Assembly: GCF_017876405.1 (NCBI RefSeq)
Contig: NZ_JAGINW010000001.1
Span: forward strand, 11,483,203 to 11,547,202
Origin: Kibdelosporangium banguiense
GTDB taxonomy: Bacteria; Actinomycetota; Actinomycetes; Mycobacteriales; Pseudonocardiaceae
Reading direction: 5' to 3'
DNA length: 64,000 bases
Shown: in pieces, positions 1-8,510 of the stretch
Layout: each line of letters starts with the position of its first letter
How positions within the stretch are numbered: position 1 is the stretch's first letter
The notes under the pieces: model-generated
What the model was told of the DNA's origin: nothing
Seen by the model: the letters and a program-made list of their open reading frames with translations, nothing else
Database searches by the model: none
Position numbers and translations under genes: made by a program

Positions 1-66
1 GCCGGCCCAGCCCAAGATTGCCGGAGTCCTGGCCCCTCAGCCGGGGCCGGTCGATACGCTTCGGAC

Positions 67-1701
67 GTGGTGGTGAGCGATCCTGTGCCGGTCAATGTCG
101 CGGTACCGGCTGTCGTGAAGCAGCCCCCGCCGCTGAACGACGACGACTGCCGCCGGCTGGATCTGATCCGGCGGTTCGGCACGATGGGCTCGCTGCTGCT
201 GGCGTTCGGCGCGCTCGGCGCCGGCGCCTCGCCGGTCTACAACCCGTTGCCGAGCGTTCCCGTGCTCGGCCTGTTCGCCCGCATGCTCGGTGTCTCGCTG
301 GCGCTGGCGCTGCTGGGCATGGGCATGATCATCAGCAGCTGGCTGCTGCTCGGCCGGTTCGCGCACCCAGGCAGGCCGCGGCTGATCAGCCGGGCCCAGC
401 TCAACCGGACGCTGCTGATGTGGGGCACGCCGCTGATCTTCGTCATGCCGCTGTTCAGCAAGGACGTCTACAGCTACCTCGCGCAGAGCTCGATCGTGTC
501 GCGCGGGCTCGACCCGTACGAACTGGGGCCCGGCCAGGCACTCGGCCAGGACGACCCGCTGGTACGCGGTGTGTCCAACATGTGGCGTGACACGCCCGCG
601 CCGTACGGCCCGCTCTTCCTTTACCTGGGGCATCTGCTCAACTCCGTGACCGGGAACCACGTGATCACGGGCGTGCTCATGCAGCGCCTGCTGGCCATCG
701 CGGGCATCGCGCTGTTCGTCTGGGCGCTGCCGCGGCTGGCGCGCAGGTTCGGTGTGCAGCCGGTGACCGCGTTGTGGTTCGGCGCCGCGAACCCGTTGGT
801 GCTGTTCCACCTGGTCGCGGGCGTGCACAACGAGGCACTGGCGATCGGCCTGATGATGGCCGGCTTCGAGATCGCCCTGCGCTACCTGCCACGGCCTGGG
901 GATCCACCGCTGGCATCGCTACGCAAGGAATGGACCTTCGTCCTGCTCGGCGTCGCGGTGATCACGCTCGGCGCGGCGGTGAAACTGCCCGCGCTGGTGG
1001 CGGCTGCTTTCGTCGGCGTCACGGTGACCCGCAGATGGGGCGGTGGGATACCCCGGTTCTTCGCCGTCGGCTTCCTTTTTGTGGCCACGGCAGGCGTGAC
1101 GATGGCGATCGCCTGCTTCGGCACCGGCCTGGGCTTCGGCTGGGTGGGCGCGCTGGACACGCCGAGCCTGGTGCGCAGCTGGATGTCGCCGATCTCCGAG
1201 CTGGGCAACCTGGGCGGCATCCTGGGCATAACGCTGGGCCTGGGCAACCACACCACAGCCGTGCTGGAGATCTTCACCCTGCTCGGCTACGTCACCGCGG
1301 CCCTGATCACGGTCAAACTGCTGTGGGACAGCCTGAGCGGGCGGCGCAGCGTGATGACCGGCCTGGGCGCGTCCCTGGCCGCGTGGCTGATCCTGCACCC
1401 GGCGATGCAGCCCTGGTACCTGCTGTTCCCGGCGATCCCGCTGGCCGCGTCGCTCGCGGGCACCAAGCGGTTCCGCAACCTGGCCACGCTGGGCTGCGCG
1501 GTCGCGGCCGTCCTGCTGCCGCCCACCGGAAGCACGTTCACCGGCCGGACGTACGTGCTGGTGTTCGCCTACATCGCGGCCATCGTGGTGCTGCTGGTGA
1601 TGCTGTTCTTCTTGAACCGCAAGGTGCCGATCCTGCCGCGCAAGGTGACCGGCGTCGCTCCTACCCAGGGGCCTGGGGACATCACGACGAGCAACCCCTA
1701 G
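67..1701 (+). CDS. mptB: Alpha-1,6-mannosyltransferase, MptB type
   Basis: Polytopic GT-C glycosyltransferase of the MptB type. In relatives it uses polyprenol-phosphomannose to extend the alpha-1,6-mannan core of lipomannan-like glycolipids on the outer side of the plasma membrane. The 544 residues contain roughly twelve hydrophobic helices over the whole length, and DVYSYLAQ at residues 133-140 follows the first helices, where GT-C enzymes carry their acidic catalytic motif. GTG codons at 67 and 70 are both possible starts. The gene lies 11 bases before a two-gene ABC exporter, an order also known upstream of the heme A/tkt locus in mycobacteria. The exact acceptor in this organism cannot be read from sequence. 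Confidence 0.85.
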   Translation: MVVSDPVPVNVAVPAVVKQPPPLNDDDCRRLDLIRRFGTMGSLLLAFGALGAGASPVYNPLPSVPVLGLFARMLGVSLALALLGMGMIISSWLLLGRFAHPGRPRLISRAQLNRTLLMWGTPLIFVMPLFSKDVYSYLAQSSIVSRGLDPYELGPGQALGQDDPLVRGVSNMWRDTPAPYGPLFLYLGHLLNSVTGNHVITGVLMQRLLAIAGIALFVWALPRLARRFGVQPVTALWFGAANPLVLFHLVAGVHNEALAIGLMMAGFEIALRYLPRPGDPPLASLRKEWTFVLLGVAVITLGAAVKLPALVAAAFVGVTVTRRWGGGIPRFFAVGFLFVATAGVTMAIACFGTGLGFGWVGALDTPSLVRSWMSPISELGNLGGILGITLGLGNHTTAVLEIFTLLGYVTAALITVKLLWDSLSGRRSVMTGLGASLAAWLILHPAMQPWYLLFPAIPLAASLAGTKRFRNLATLGCAVAAVLLPPTGSTFTGRTYVLVFAYIAAIVVLLVMLFFLNRKVPILPRKVTGVAPTQGPGDITTSNP

Positions 1702-1712
1702 GCTCTGCGGAT

Positions 1713-2648
1713 GTGAGCGCGTCCGAAACCCGTCCTGCCGTCGAGGTGTCCGGACTGGTCAAGCGCTACGGCTCGACGACCGCGGTCGACGGCCTCGAGC
1801 TGCGGCTGATGCACGGCAACGTGCTCGCGTTGCTGGGTCCGAACGGCGCGGGCAAGACCACCACGGTCGAGGTCTGTGAAGGCTTCCTGAAAGCCGACGC
1901 GGGCCGGATCCGGGTCCTGGGCCTCGATCCGCATTCCGACGGCGACAAGCTGCGGCCCCGGATCGGCGTGATGCCCCAGGGTGGCGGCGCGTACCCGGGC
2001 GTGCGAGCGGGCGAGATGCTCAAACTTGTGGCCTCCTGCGCGGCCAATCCGCTCGATCCCGACTGGTTGCTGGACATTCTGGGCCTCAGCAACGCGCTGC
2101 GCACGCCGTACAAACGGCTTTCCGGCGGCCAGCAGCAGCGGTTGTCGCTCGCTTGTGCCCTGGTCGGACGGCCTGAGCTGGTGTTCCTCGACGAGCCGAC
2201 GTCCGGGATGGACCCGCAGGCCAGGCGGCTGGTGTGGGACCTCGTGCAGGCCCTGCGCAACGACGGCGTGAGCGTCCTGCTGACCACGCACCTGATGGAA
2301 GAGGCCGAAAGCCTGGCCGACCACGTGGTGATCGTGGATCACGGCAAGGTGGTCGCCGAGGGCAGCCCGGCGCAGCTGACCACCGAGGACCCGGACTGCC
2401 AGCAGTTGCGGTTCAAGGCGCGGGCCGGGCTGGACACCTCCCTGCTGACCGCTGCGTTGCCGGAAGGGTGCCACGTGGCCGAGGCCGCGTTGGGTACATA
2501 CATCGTTACCGGCCGCGTCGATCCGCAGGTAGTCTCAACCGTGACGGCGTGGTGTGCCCAGCAAGGAGTACTGGCCGAGGAGCTGCATGTCGGCAGGCGC
2601 AGTCTTGAGGACGTGTTCCTCGAACTGACCGGACGGGAGTTGCGTTGA
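1713..2648 (+). CDS. ABC-2 type exporter, ATP-binding subunit
   Basis: Cytoplasmic ATPase of a drug/lipid-type ABC-2 exporter, 311 residues. Walker A GPNGAGKT is at residues 42-49, the signature LSGGQQQR near 136, Walker B VFLDEP near 157-162, and the H-loop TTHLMEE follows. The C-terminal ~80 residues form the accessory domain usual in this family. The reading frame is open far upstream inside mptB, but homology begins only after the GTG at 1713, so that start is chosen; a nearby ATG at 1711 is out of frame. The stop TGA overlaps the TTG start of the permease, so the two are translationally coupled. The substrate is unknown. Confidence 0.88.
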   Translation: MSASETRPAVEVSGLVKRYGSTTAVDGLELRLMHGNVLALLGPNGAGKTTTVEVCEGFLKADAGRIRVLGLDPHSDGDKLRPRIGVMPQGGGAYPGVRAGEMLKLVASCAANPLDPDWLLDILGLSNALRTPYKRLSGGQQQRLSLACALVGRPELVFLDEPTSGMDPQARRLVWDLVQALRNDGVSVLLTTHLMEEAESLADHVVIVDHGKVVAEGSPAQLTTEDPDCQQLRFKARAGLDTSLLTAALPEGCHVAEAALGTYIVTGRVDPQVVSTVTAWCAQQGVLAEELHVGRRSLEDVFLELTGRELR

Positions 2649-3448
2649 CGGCCACAGCCGCGTCCAACGGTGTCGACTCGCCTTTCACCGCTGGCACCTT
2701 CACCCCAGCTCCCGGCGCGGGCCGCAAGCTGCACATGCTGCTGGCGCACGCGCGCACCGAGACGAAGCTGACGCTGCGCAACGGCGAGCAGATCCTGCTG
2801 ACGCTGCTCATCCCGGTCGCTCTGCTCGTCGGACTCACCCTGATCGACATCATCTCGATGCCCTCACCACGCGTCGACTCGGCCGTCCCCCGGATTTTCG
2901 CGCTGGCCGTCATGTCGTCGGCGTTCACAGGGCAAGCCATCGCGTTGGGCTTCGACCGTCGTTACGGCGTGCTCAAGCGCCTCGCCGCGACCGCATTGCC
3001 CCGCTGGATGCTGGTCGGCGGCCGCGTGCTGGCCGGGCTGACAGTGGTGGCGATCCAGCTTGTCGTACTCGGCGTGATCGCGCTGATGCTCGGCTGGGCG
3101 CCGGGGATCGGCGGTCTGTTGTGGACAGTCTTGTTCGCGGTGCTGGGCGCGTTCGCGTTCGGCGCGCTGGGCGTACTGCTCGGCGGGACGCTGCGGGCCG
3201 AGCTCGTACTGGCGCTGGCCAACATCATCTGGTTCGTGCTGCTGCTGGCCGGCGGCATCATCGTGCCGGCGAGCTCGCTGCCGTCCGGGATCGCCGCAGT
3301 CGTGCAACTGCTGCCGTCCGGTGCGTTGACCGAAGGCCTCAACCAGGCGTTGAACGGTGCCGGGCCTGGCTGGCAGTCGCTTGCCGTGCTGTTCGCGTGG
3401 GGTGCGGTGGCGTCCATCGTGGCGGGGCGCACAACACGCCTGACCTGA
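2645..3448 (+). CDS. ABC-2 type exporter, permease subunit
   Basis: Membrane subunit paired with the preceding ATPase; 267 residues with a ~50-residue N-terminal cytoplasmic stretch and six predicted membrane segments starting around residue 50, the usual ABC-2 permease layout. The start is a TTG at 2645 whose last bases are shared with the upstream TGA, an efficient re-initiation arrangement. In related actinomycetes an ABC-2 exporter occupies the same place between mptB and ctaA; its cargo has not been established and nothing in the sequence identifies it here. The gene ends 37 bases before ctaA. Confidence 0.85.
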   Translation: MTATAASNGVDSPFTAGTFTPAPGAGRKLHMLLAHARTETKLTLRNGEQILLTLLIPVALLVGLTLIDIISMPSPRVDSAVPRIFALAVMSSAFTGQAIALGFDRRYGVLKRLAATALPRWMLVGGRVLAGLTVVAIQLVVLGVIALMLGWAPGIGGLLWTVLFAVLGAFAFGALGVLLGGTLRAELVLALANIIWFVLLLAGGIIVPASSLPSGIAAVVQLLPSGALTEGLNQALNGAGPGWQSLAVLFAWGAVASIVAGRTTRLT

Positions 3449-3485
3449 TGTCAAGCTCTCAGCAACGCCTGCCTACCATCGGTGA

Positions 3486-4427
3486 GTGCTGAAGTCGCGG
3501 ATCGTCCAATGGCGCCATGGGTTCGCTGTCGCCGCAGTCGTGGCCAACGTGACGATCGCGATCACCGGTTCGATCGTCCGGGTCACCGGCTCGGGCCTGG
3601 GCTGCACCGAGTGGCCGAACTGCCTGCCCGGCAGCATGGTCCCGGTCGAGCACCCCGAGCTGAGCATGCTGCACCAGTGGATCGAGTACGGCAACCGGAT
3701 GCTGTCCGGTGTCGTGGGGATCATCGGCGGTCTGTGCTTCCTCGCCGCGCTGTTCATGCGTCCCACGCGGCGGCGCGTCATTTGGCTGTCGCTCGCCATG
3801 ATGGGCGGCGTCGTCGTCCAGGCTGTGCTGGGCGGGATCACGGTTCGTACGGGGTTGTTGTGGTGGACGGTCGCGATTCACTTCATCGCTTCGTCTGTGC
3901 TCACGTGGTTCGCCGTGATGCTGGTGCGTGCGCTGCGTGAAGGCGACGGACCTGTGCAGGTGCGTACCCATCCGTTCGTACCGCGGCTGCTGATCGGTCA
4001 GGGCGTTGCGCTCGCGGCTTTGCTCATCGCGGGCACGATGGTCACTGGCGCGGGGCCGCACGCGGGCGACAAGGACGTGGCCCGGTTGGGCCTGCACGTC
4101 GAGACGCTCGCACACGTACACGCCGCGATCCTGTACGTGTTCCTCGGCGTGCTCCCGCTCGTCGGGTTCATGCTGTGGCGTGGGCCGACACCGCGCGACG
4201 TCTGGCGCCGGTACTTCGTGCTTGTCGGCGTTGTCCTCGCGCAAGGGACTATCGGGTTCGTACAGTTCTTCACCGGCGTCCCGGCCGTGCTCGTTGTGCT
4301 GCACGTCTTCGGCGCGATGCTCGTGACCGTCGCGCTCGCCTCGCTGTGGGTGTCGACGCGTGACCGCCCCGAACCGGCCACTGTGGAGCCGTACCACAAT
4401 GAGCAGTTCGCCGCCACGTCGCTCTGA
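3486..4427 (+). CDS. ctaA: Heme A synthase (COX15/CtaA family)
   Basis: Membrane enzyme that oxidises the C8 methyl group of heme O to give heme A for aa3-type cytochrome oxidase. The 313-residue protein has about eight membrane helices in two pseudo-repeats. The conserved first-helix stretch ITGSIVRVTGSGLGC and the extracytoplasmic cysteine segment (CTEWPNCLPG) that follows are present, as are histidines in helix contexts such as LHQWIEYGNR. The GTG at 3486 gives the normal N-terminus. It works with ctaB (heme O synthase) at 14.4-15.3 kb; the two are neighbours in many actinomycetes and are separated here by accessory genes. Confidence 0.9.
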   Translation: MLKSRIVQWRHGFAVAAVVANVTIAITGSIVRVTGSGLGCTEWPNCLPGSMVPVEHPELSMLHQWIEYGNRMLSGVVGIIGGLCFLAALFMRPTRRRVIWLSLAMMGGVVVQAVLGGITVRTGLLWWTVAIHFIASSVLTWFAVMLVRALREGDGPVQVRTHPFVPRLLIGQGVALAALLIAGTMVTGAGPHAGDKDVARLGLHVETLAHVHAAILYVFLGVLPLVGFMLWRGPTPRDVWRRYFVLVGVVLAQGTIGFVQFFTGVPAVLVVLHVFGAMLVTVALASLWVSTRDRPEPATVEPYHNEQFAATSL

Positions 4428-4467
4428 GACTATCTTCGCTTCACTCCGCGGCCCTAATGTCTGATTT

Positions 4468-5397
4468 GTGACGACTACCGTTCCGGGACCGGCACCACTG
4501 CTCGGCGAACGCCGCACCTTCGCTCAGCAGCTCGTGCTGAAAGCGTTTCTGTTGGTGCCGTTCTTGGCGCTGATCGCTGCCGTGCCCCTGGCATGGGGCT
4601 GGGGTCTGACCTTGCTGGACATCGTGCTCGCCGTCAGCCTGTACGTCATCGCCACGCTCGGCGTGACCGTCGGGTATCACCGTTACTTCACGCACGGGGC
4701 GTTCAAAGGCAACCGTGCGTTGCGGATCGCCCTCGGCATCGCGGGCAGTTTCGCGGTGCAAGGTTCGATCATCTTCTGGGTCGCCAGCCACCGGCGGCAC
4801 CATGCGTACGCGGATCGTGAAGGCGACCCGCACTCCCCCTGGCTGTTCGGGACGTCGCCGGGCGCGCTGCTGAAGGGCTTCTGGCACGCGCACATGGGCT
4901 GGATGTTCTCCCGGGAGGTCACCAACTACGAACGGTTCGCCCCGGATCTCTTGCGTGACAAGGACATCCGGATGGTCAGCAAGCTGTTCGGGGTGTGGAC
5001 CGCGGGCAGCCTGGTCCTGCCGGCCGTGCTCGGCGGCCTGATCAGCTGGTCCTGGTGGGGCGCGCTGACCGCGTTCTTCTGGGCCGGACTGGTCCGGATC
5101 GCCTTCCTGCACCACGTGACCTGGTCGGTGAACTCGATCTGCCACATGGTCGGTTCCCGGCCGTTCGCCAGCCGCGACAAGGCCGCCAACTTCTGGCCGC
5201 TGGCAGTCCTGTCGATGGGCGAATCGTGGCACAACTCGCACCACGCCGACCCCACCTGTGCCCGGCACGGCGTCCTGCGTGGACAGATCGACATCGCCGC
5301 ACGGACCATCTGGCTGTTCGAGAAACTCGGCTGGGCCTGGGACGTCCGCTGGCCGACCGCTGAGCGGCTGGCACGCAAGCGGGTCGCCACCGAGTAG
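4468..5397 (+). CDS. Membrane fatty acid (acyl-CoA) desaturase
   Basis: Di-iron membrane desaturase introducing a double bond into fatty acyl chains, probably delta-9 of stearoyl/palmitoyl-CoA as in DesA3-like enzymes. All three histidine boxes are visible in 309 residues: HRYFTH at 71-76, HRRHH at 108-112 and HNSHH at 255-259, with two pairs of membrane helices between them. GTG at 4468 is the start; the gap to ctaA is 40 bases. Its product likely tunes membrane fluidity. Whether an NADPH oxidoreductase partner is encoded elsewhere cannot be seen. Confidence 0.9.
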   Translation: MTTTVPGPAPLLGERRTFAQQLVLKAFLLVPFLALIAAVPLAWGWGLTLLDIVLAVSLYVIATLGVTVGYHRYFTHGAFKGNRALRIALGIAGSFAVQGSIIFWVASHRRHHAYADREGDPHSPWLFGTSPGALLKGFWHAHMGWMFSREVTNYERFAPDLLRDKDIRMVSKLFGVWTAGSLVLPAVLGGLISWSWWGALTAFFWAGLVRIAFLHHVTWSVNSICHMVGSRPFASRDKAANFWPLAVLSMGESWHNSHHADPTCARHGVLRGQIDIAARTIWLFEKLGWAWDVRWPTAERLARKRVATE

Positions 5398-5484
5398 CAC
5401 TCTCACCTTCTACCGGCACGCGGAACAACTCCGGTCATGGTGTGGTTGCTTCCAGGACAGGACTCACGTGTTGGAGGAGAAGAC

Positions 5485-6447
5485 GTGCCGAACGCAGTGC
5501 GGGTACGGCAGACCGGTGGGCCCGAGGCCCTGGAACTGACCGACGTGGAGGTGCCGGCGCCGGGCGAAGGCCAGGTGGCGGTGGATGTCGCGGCAGCGGG
5601 TGTGAACTACATCGACACCTATCACCGTTCCGGCCTCTACCCCATCCAGACCCCTTTCGGCGTCGGGCTGGAAGGCGCGGGCACGATCACGGCGGTCGGT
5701 CCAGGCGTGGATCTCGCTGTCGGTGACCGCGTCGCCTGGTACACGGCGCAAGGCAGCTACGCCGAGAAATTCCTGCTACCGGCAGCAGAAGCACTCCCGA
5801 TCCCGGACGGCGTCTCCTTCGAGACCGCGGCAGCCCTGTTGTTGCAGGGAGTAACCGCTCACTACTTGGTCGCGTCGACCTACCCGGTACAGCCCGGCGA
5901 CGCGGTACTCATGCACGCCGGGGCAGGTGGCGTCGGCCTCCTGCTCATCCAGCTCGCCAAAGCCCGTGGCGCCCGCGTGCTGGCCACAGTCTCCACGCCG
6001 GAGAAGGAGAAACTCGCCCGGGAAGCCGGTGCGGACGAAGTGGTCGGCTACGAGGACTTCGGCTCACACGCCCGCGCGTTCACCAACGGCGAGGGCATGC
6101 ACGTGGTTTACGACGGCGTCGGCAAGACCACGTTCGACCAGAGCCTCGCCAGCCTCCGGCCGCGCGGCTACATGGTGCTGTTCGGCGCCTCCAGCGGGCC
6201 CGTCCCGCCCGTCGACCCCCAGCGGCTCAACGCCCAGGGCTCGGTCTTCCTGACCCGGCCGAAGACCGGCGACTACTCAGCCACCCCGGAAGAAGTCCGT
6301 TGGCGCGTCGGCGAACTCTTCGACGCGGTCCTGGCCGGGAGCCTGTCGGTCCGCATCGGCGGCCGGTACCCGCTGTCGGAGGCCGCCCAGGCCCACACCG
6401 ACCTCCAGGGCCGCAAAACCACCGGCAAGCTCCTGCTCATCCCGTGA
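5485..6447 (+). CDS. NADPH:quinone oxidoreductase, zeta-crystallin type
   Basis: Zinc-free medium-chain dehydrogenase/reductase that reduces quinones with NADPH; 320 residues. The N-terminal catalytic GroES-like fold is followed by the Rossmann motif AGAGGVG near residues 145-151, and the terminal LQGRKTTGKLLL stretch is typical of the family. GTG at 5485 is preferred over the longer open frame because GGAGGA at 5473-5478 sits seven bases upstream. A strong hairpin follows the stop. A degenerate second copy of its 3' end lies about 0.6 kb downstream (see 6975-7092). A homologue occupies the same position between the desaturase/ctaA genes and ctaB in mycobacteria. Confidence 0.88.
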   Translation: MPNAVRVRQTGGPEALELTDVEVPAPGEGQVAVDVAAAGVNYIDTYHRSGLYPIQTPFGVGLEGAGTITAVGPGVDLAVGDRVAWYTAQGSYAEKFLLPAAEALPIPDGVSFETAAALLLQGVTAHYLVASTYPVQPGDAVLMHAGAGGVGLLLIQLAKARGARVLATVSTPEKEKLAREAGADEVVGYEDFGSHARAFTNGEGMHVVYDGVGKTTFDQSLASLRPRGYMVLFGASSGPVPPVDPQRLNAQGSVFLTRPKTGDYSATPEEVRWRVGELFDAVLAGSLSVRIGGRYPLSEAAQAHTDLQGRKTTGKLLLIP

Positions 6448-6453
6448 CATGAA

Positions 6454-6482
6454 GGCGAGCCCCGGCGCAACCGGGGCTCGCC
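6454..6482 (+). terminator. Intrinsic-type hairpin after quinone reductase
   Basis: Perfect 12-bp inverted repeat with a 5-base loop starting 7 bases after the stop codon. There is no U-tract, as is common for high-GC actinobacterial terminators. It separates the quinone reductase from the small downstream gene. Confidence 0.75.
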
Positions 6483-6600
6483 GGCCGTGACTGCCTACGG
6501 GAACACCCACCCTTCAGTCCCGACCAGTCAGTCCGGCTCACGCAGGCCGGTCGGGCAGGTGGCAGACTTGCCTGAGGGCGACGACGCGAGCGGGGTGCGG

Positions 6601-6933
6601 ATGGGCGAGACTGATCCTCATATCCATGTCGGGGCGCGCTTGAATGCCGACGCCATGAGCCGCGATCTGATCGCGTCGACGTTCGGGCTGGTAAGCGATC
6701 TTCCAGCGGTTGTCGAGACTGGGTGCGGCTTGGAAGGCGTACCGCGGGCCATGACGTCTCCGCTACCTGAGCGGGTTACGTGCCTGGCTTGCCGGGAGTA
6801 CGCGAGCCGGGAATACCTTCGCTTTGCCGAGCAGACCGAGCGGCTCAGCGGCACCCCCGGGCTGGCCGTCAGCGACGAGCAGATGCGCCTGGCCGCGGAT
6901 CACTTCCGCGAGCTCGCCCACAAGTTCTCCTGA
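6601..6933 (+). CDS. Small hypothetical protein with CxxC
   Basis: Unrecognised protein of 110 residues if started at the ATG at 6601; the frame is open from 6487 but the extra N-terminus is low in coding character. The sequence has a single CLAC motif about residue 60 and a further Cys near residue 42, with a mostly helical, charged C-terminus (EYLRFAEQTERL and LAADHFRELAH). Two cysteines plus a nearby His-rich start could bind a metal, but that is speculation. It lies between the intact quinone reductase and a decayed duplicate of that gene's 3' end, which suggests it arrived with, or was trapped by, a duplication or insertion event. Confidence 0.45.
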   Translation: MGETDPHIHVGARLNADAMSRDLIASTFGLVSDLPAVVETGCGLEGVPRAMTSPLPERVTCLACREYASREYLRFAEQTERLSGTPGLAVSDEQMRLAADHFRELAHKFS

Positions 6934-6974
6934 CTCGGAATGCGAGCCGTCTGGCCACTGTGGACAGCTGTCGT

Positions 6975-7092
6975 CGGCAACCTGTTTCCGTCGGTGGCCG
7001 GGGCTAGGCTGCGTCTCGGCGGCCGAGGCTGCCCAGGCCACACCGACCTCCAAGGCCGCAAACCACCGGCCAAACTCCTGCTCATCCCTGAC
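6975..7092 (+). pseudogene. Degenerate duplicate of quinone reductase 3' end
   Basis: About 120 bases resemble the last 120 bases of the quinone reductase gene (roughly 6330-6447). The best part, 7026-7087, matches the stretch encoding AQAHTDLQGRKTTGKLLLIP with a few substitutions and two single-base losses that break the frame. The remnant still reads HTDLQGRKPPAKLLLIP in one frame. There is no start or stop of its own. It looks like one arm of an old duplication flanking the small gene at 6601-6933. Confidence 0.75.
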
Positions 7093-7112
7093 CACGGTAT
7101 GAGCGGAGTAAT

Positions 7113-7159
7113 CAGCAGGCGAACGTGTCACCGTGACAATCAGACGCGTTCGCCTGCTG
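7113..7159 (-). terminator. Hairpin downstream of the fulvocin-like gene
   Basis: Two perfect 13-bp arms (7113-7125 and 7147-7159) enclose a 21-base centre that itself contains a smaller TGTCAC/GTGACA dyad. It lies 31 bases beyond the stop codon of the minus-strand gene ending at 7190 and is well placed as its terminator. Confidence 0.6.
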
Positions 7160-7189
7160 GGTCAGGAATTCCCTAACGAAGCGTGCCCA

Positions 7190-8155
7190 TTATGGACATA
7201 CACACCGCCCGTTACAGGACTTCACCCCCAGGGTGCCGCACCCGATGGGCTTAGGCGCACACGGACCAAGACATTTCTGCCCGGGACATCCACTGCACCA
7301 GTCGTCGGTCACGTTACACAAGCAAGGAAAATCCTTCTTGAGCAGGTCTTCTGCGCGAATTCCAGTTGATTCCGGCATCTCACCGAGTACCCGGACGAGC
7401 TTAGCCGTCTCGATCTTGCCGAACTCGTTCAGCAACTCGTCATCCAGCCTGTCCACACTTTCCTGCACGGCCGCATCCCGATAATCACGGAAAGTCGCAA
7501 CATCTCCCGCCAATGCGATGGCAGCACCAATTGCGGTCAACTGACCGGCCGACAGCTCGGGATTCTTTTTCACATAGCGATTCAGGTGATCGACCCACAG
7601 TTTACTCTGCTGCTCGGGAGACAGTTCCCGAAAGATTGCCTGCCGGTACTCGAGCGGATGCTTGACGACTTCATCATATGTAGCAGGCAACCGACCCCGA
7701 TTCGCATCAATCCAGACATCAACATCGTTGCTTGTCGCGGCAGCGGCTGGCGAGTTGCCCAACATGAGCCCGCCAGCCACGGCGACTCCGGCAGTTAGCT
7801 GCAAGAACGCCGCACGTGAGATACCGCGGCCCTGCTCCCGCTGAGGCGAACGCAGACTGCCCAGCGCACGCAACACCCGCACAGTCGAGCGCGGTCCGAG
7901 CCTCCGGACCAACGGAACCGCCATCGCTTGCCGCGACCACGCGCGAGGAACACCTTCATTGACGTAAATAAGAGTTGGTTCCCAACGAAGCGGGGAGCCT
8001 TGCGCTATCGTTCGCCACTCTTGCACATCCGGATTAGCCAACGGCAATACTTCAAGTTTCCCACCACTCGCCGCTTCGACCGCCTCGGACACCCTCCGAC
8101 AGGCGTGACATGATCCGTCAAAAGCAAGAACCCAACGACCCCTGTTGGTGTTCAA
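7190..8155 (-). CDS. Fulvocin C-related bacteriocin precursor with DCC-type redox domain
   Basis: 321-residue composite protein. Residues 1-100 look like a thioredoxin-fold DCC domain with CHAC at 16-19. A hydrophobic segment with a twin-arginine-poor, Tat-like look (SRAAFLQLTAGVAVAGG) lies near 110-130, then a helical linker, and the last 46 residues (276-321) hold ten cysteines with alternating glycine and proline. That tail resembles the myxobacterial bacteriocin fulvocin C, a 45-residue peptide with four disulfides; actinobacterial proteins of this shape are annotated as fulvocin C-related. TTG at 8155 is preceded by AAGGGG at five bases. Local base composition is less GC-rich than the neighbours, consistent with transfer. 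No processing protease, exporter or immunity gene is adjacent, so antimicrobial function is unproven. Confidence 0.6.
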   Translation of the reverse strand: MNTNRGRWVLAFDGSCHACRRVSEAVEAASGGKLEVLPLANPDVQEWRTIAQGSPLRWEPTLIYVNEGVPRAWSRQAMAVPLVRRLGPRSTVRVLRALGSLRSPQREQGRGISRAAFLQLTAGVAVAGGLMLGNSPAAAATSNDVDVWIDANRGRLPATYDEVVKHPLEYRQAIFRELSPEQQSKLWVDHLNRYVKKNPELSAGQLTAIGAAIALAGDVATFRDYRDAAVQESVDRLDDELLNEFGKIETAKLVRVLGEMPESTGIRAEDLLKKDFPCLCNVTDDWCSGCPGQKCLGPCAPKPIGCGTLGVKSCNGRCVCP

Positions 8156-8510
8156 TTCAACCCCTTGCGTTGACCTAACTCCCGATTAGCCAACGACCGA
8201 CAACCCGTCAGCATTTATGGCCAGTTACCAACGGTAGCGACACCACGAAGGCAGTTCACTGGCCCGACCGAGTGGAGTTGTCAAACACATTTTTACCTCA
8301 CATGACAACCTTACTGCATTCGACCCATTACAATTGGTCATCCAGCGCAGTCAAGGTGACCGATTCGCCGATTGACGGGTGTAGATCGTCTCAGCCCGTC
8401 CGGTAAGTGGATAGAGGACCGGTCGTGCACATTCAGACTCAGATCCGTTGCAGATAAGAAAAAGCGCGCCCGCCGGGAATTCTGGCGGGCGCGCTGGTGA
8501 GCGGCGTGGG
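8156..8510. other. AT-richer intergenic stretch
   Basis: 355 bases without a supported gene between two minus-strand genes. It contains the terminator of the FKBP gene (8463-8495) and must hold the promoter of the fulvocin-like gene. Runs such as ACATTTTTACC near 8287 make it clearly AT-richer than its surroundings. No confident -35/-10 pair could be assigned. Confidence 0.5.
8463..8495 (-). terminator. Rho-independent terminator of the FKBP gene
   Basis: Perfect 12-bp stem with a 9-base loop, followed on the minus strand by CTTTTTCTT. It begins 15 bases after the stop codon at 8511. Confidence 0.88.

Noticed and set aside
774..1712. Upstream extension of the ABC ATPase frame inside mptB
   Set aside because: Arg/Gly-rich shadow of mptB; ATPase homology begins at 1713.
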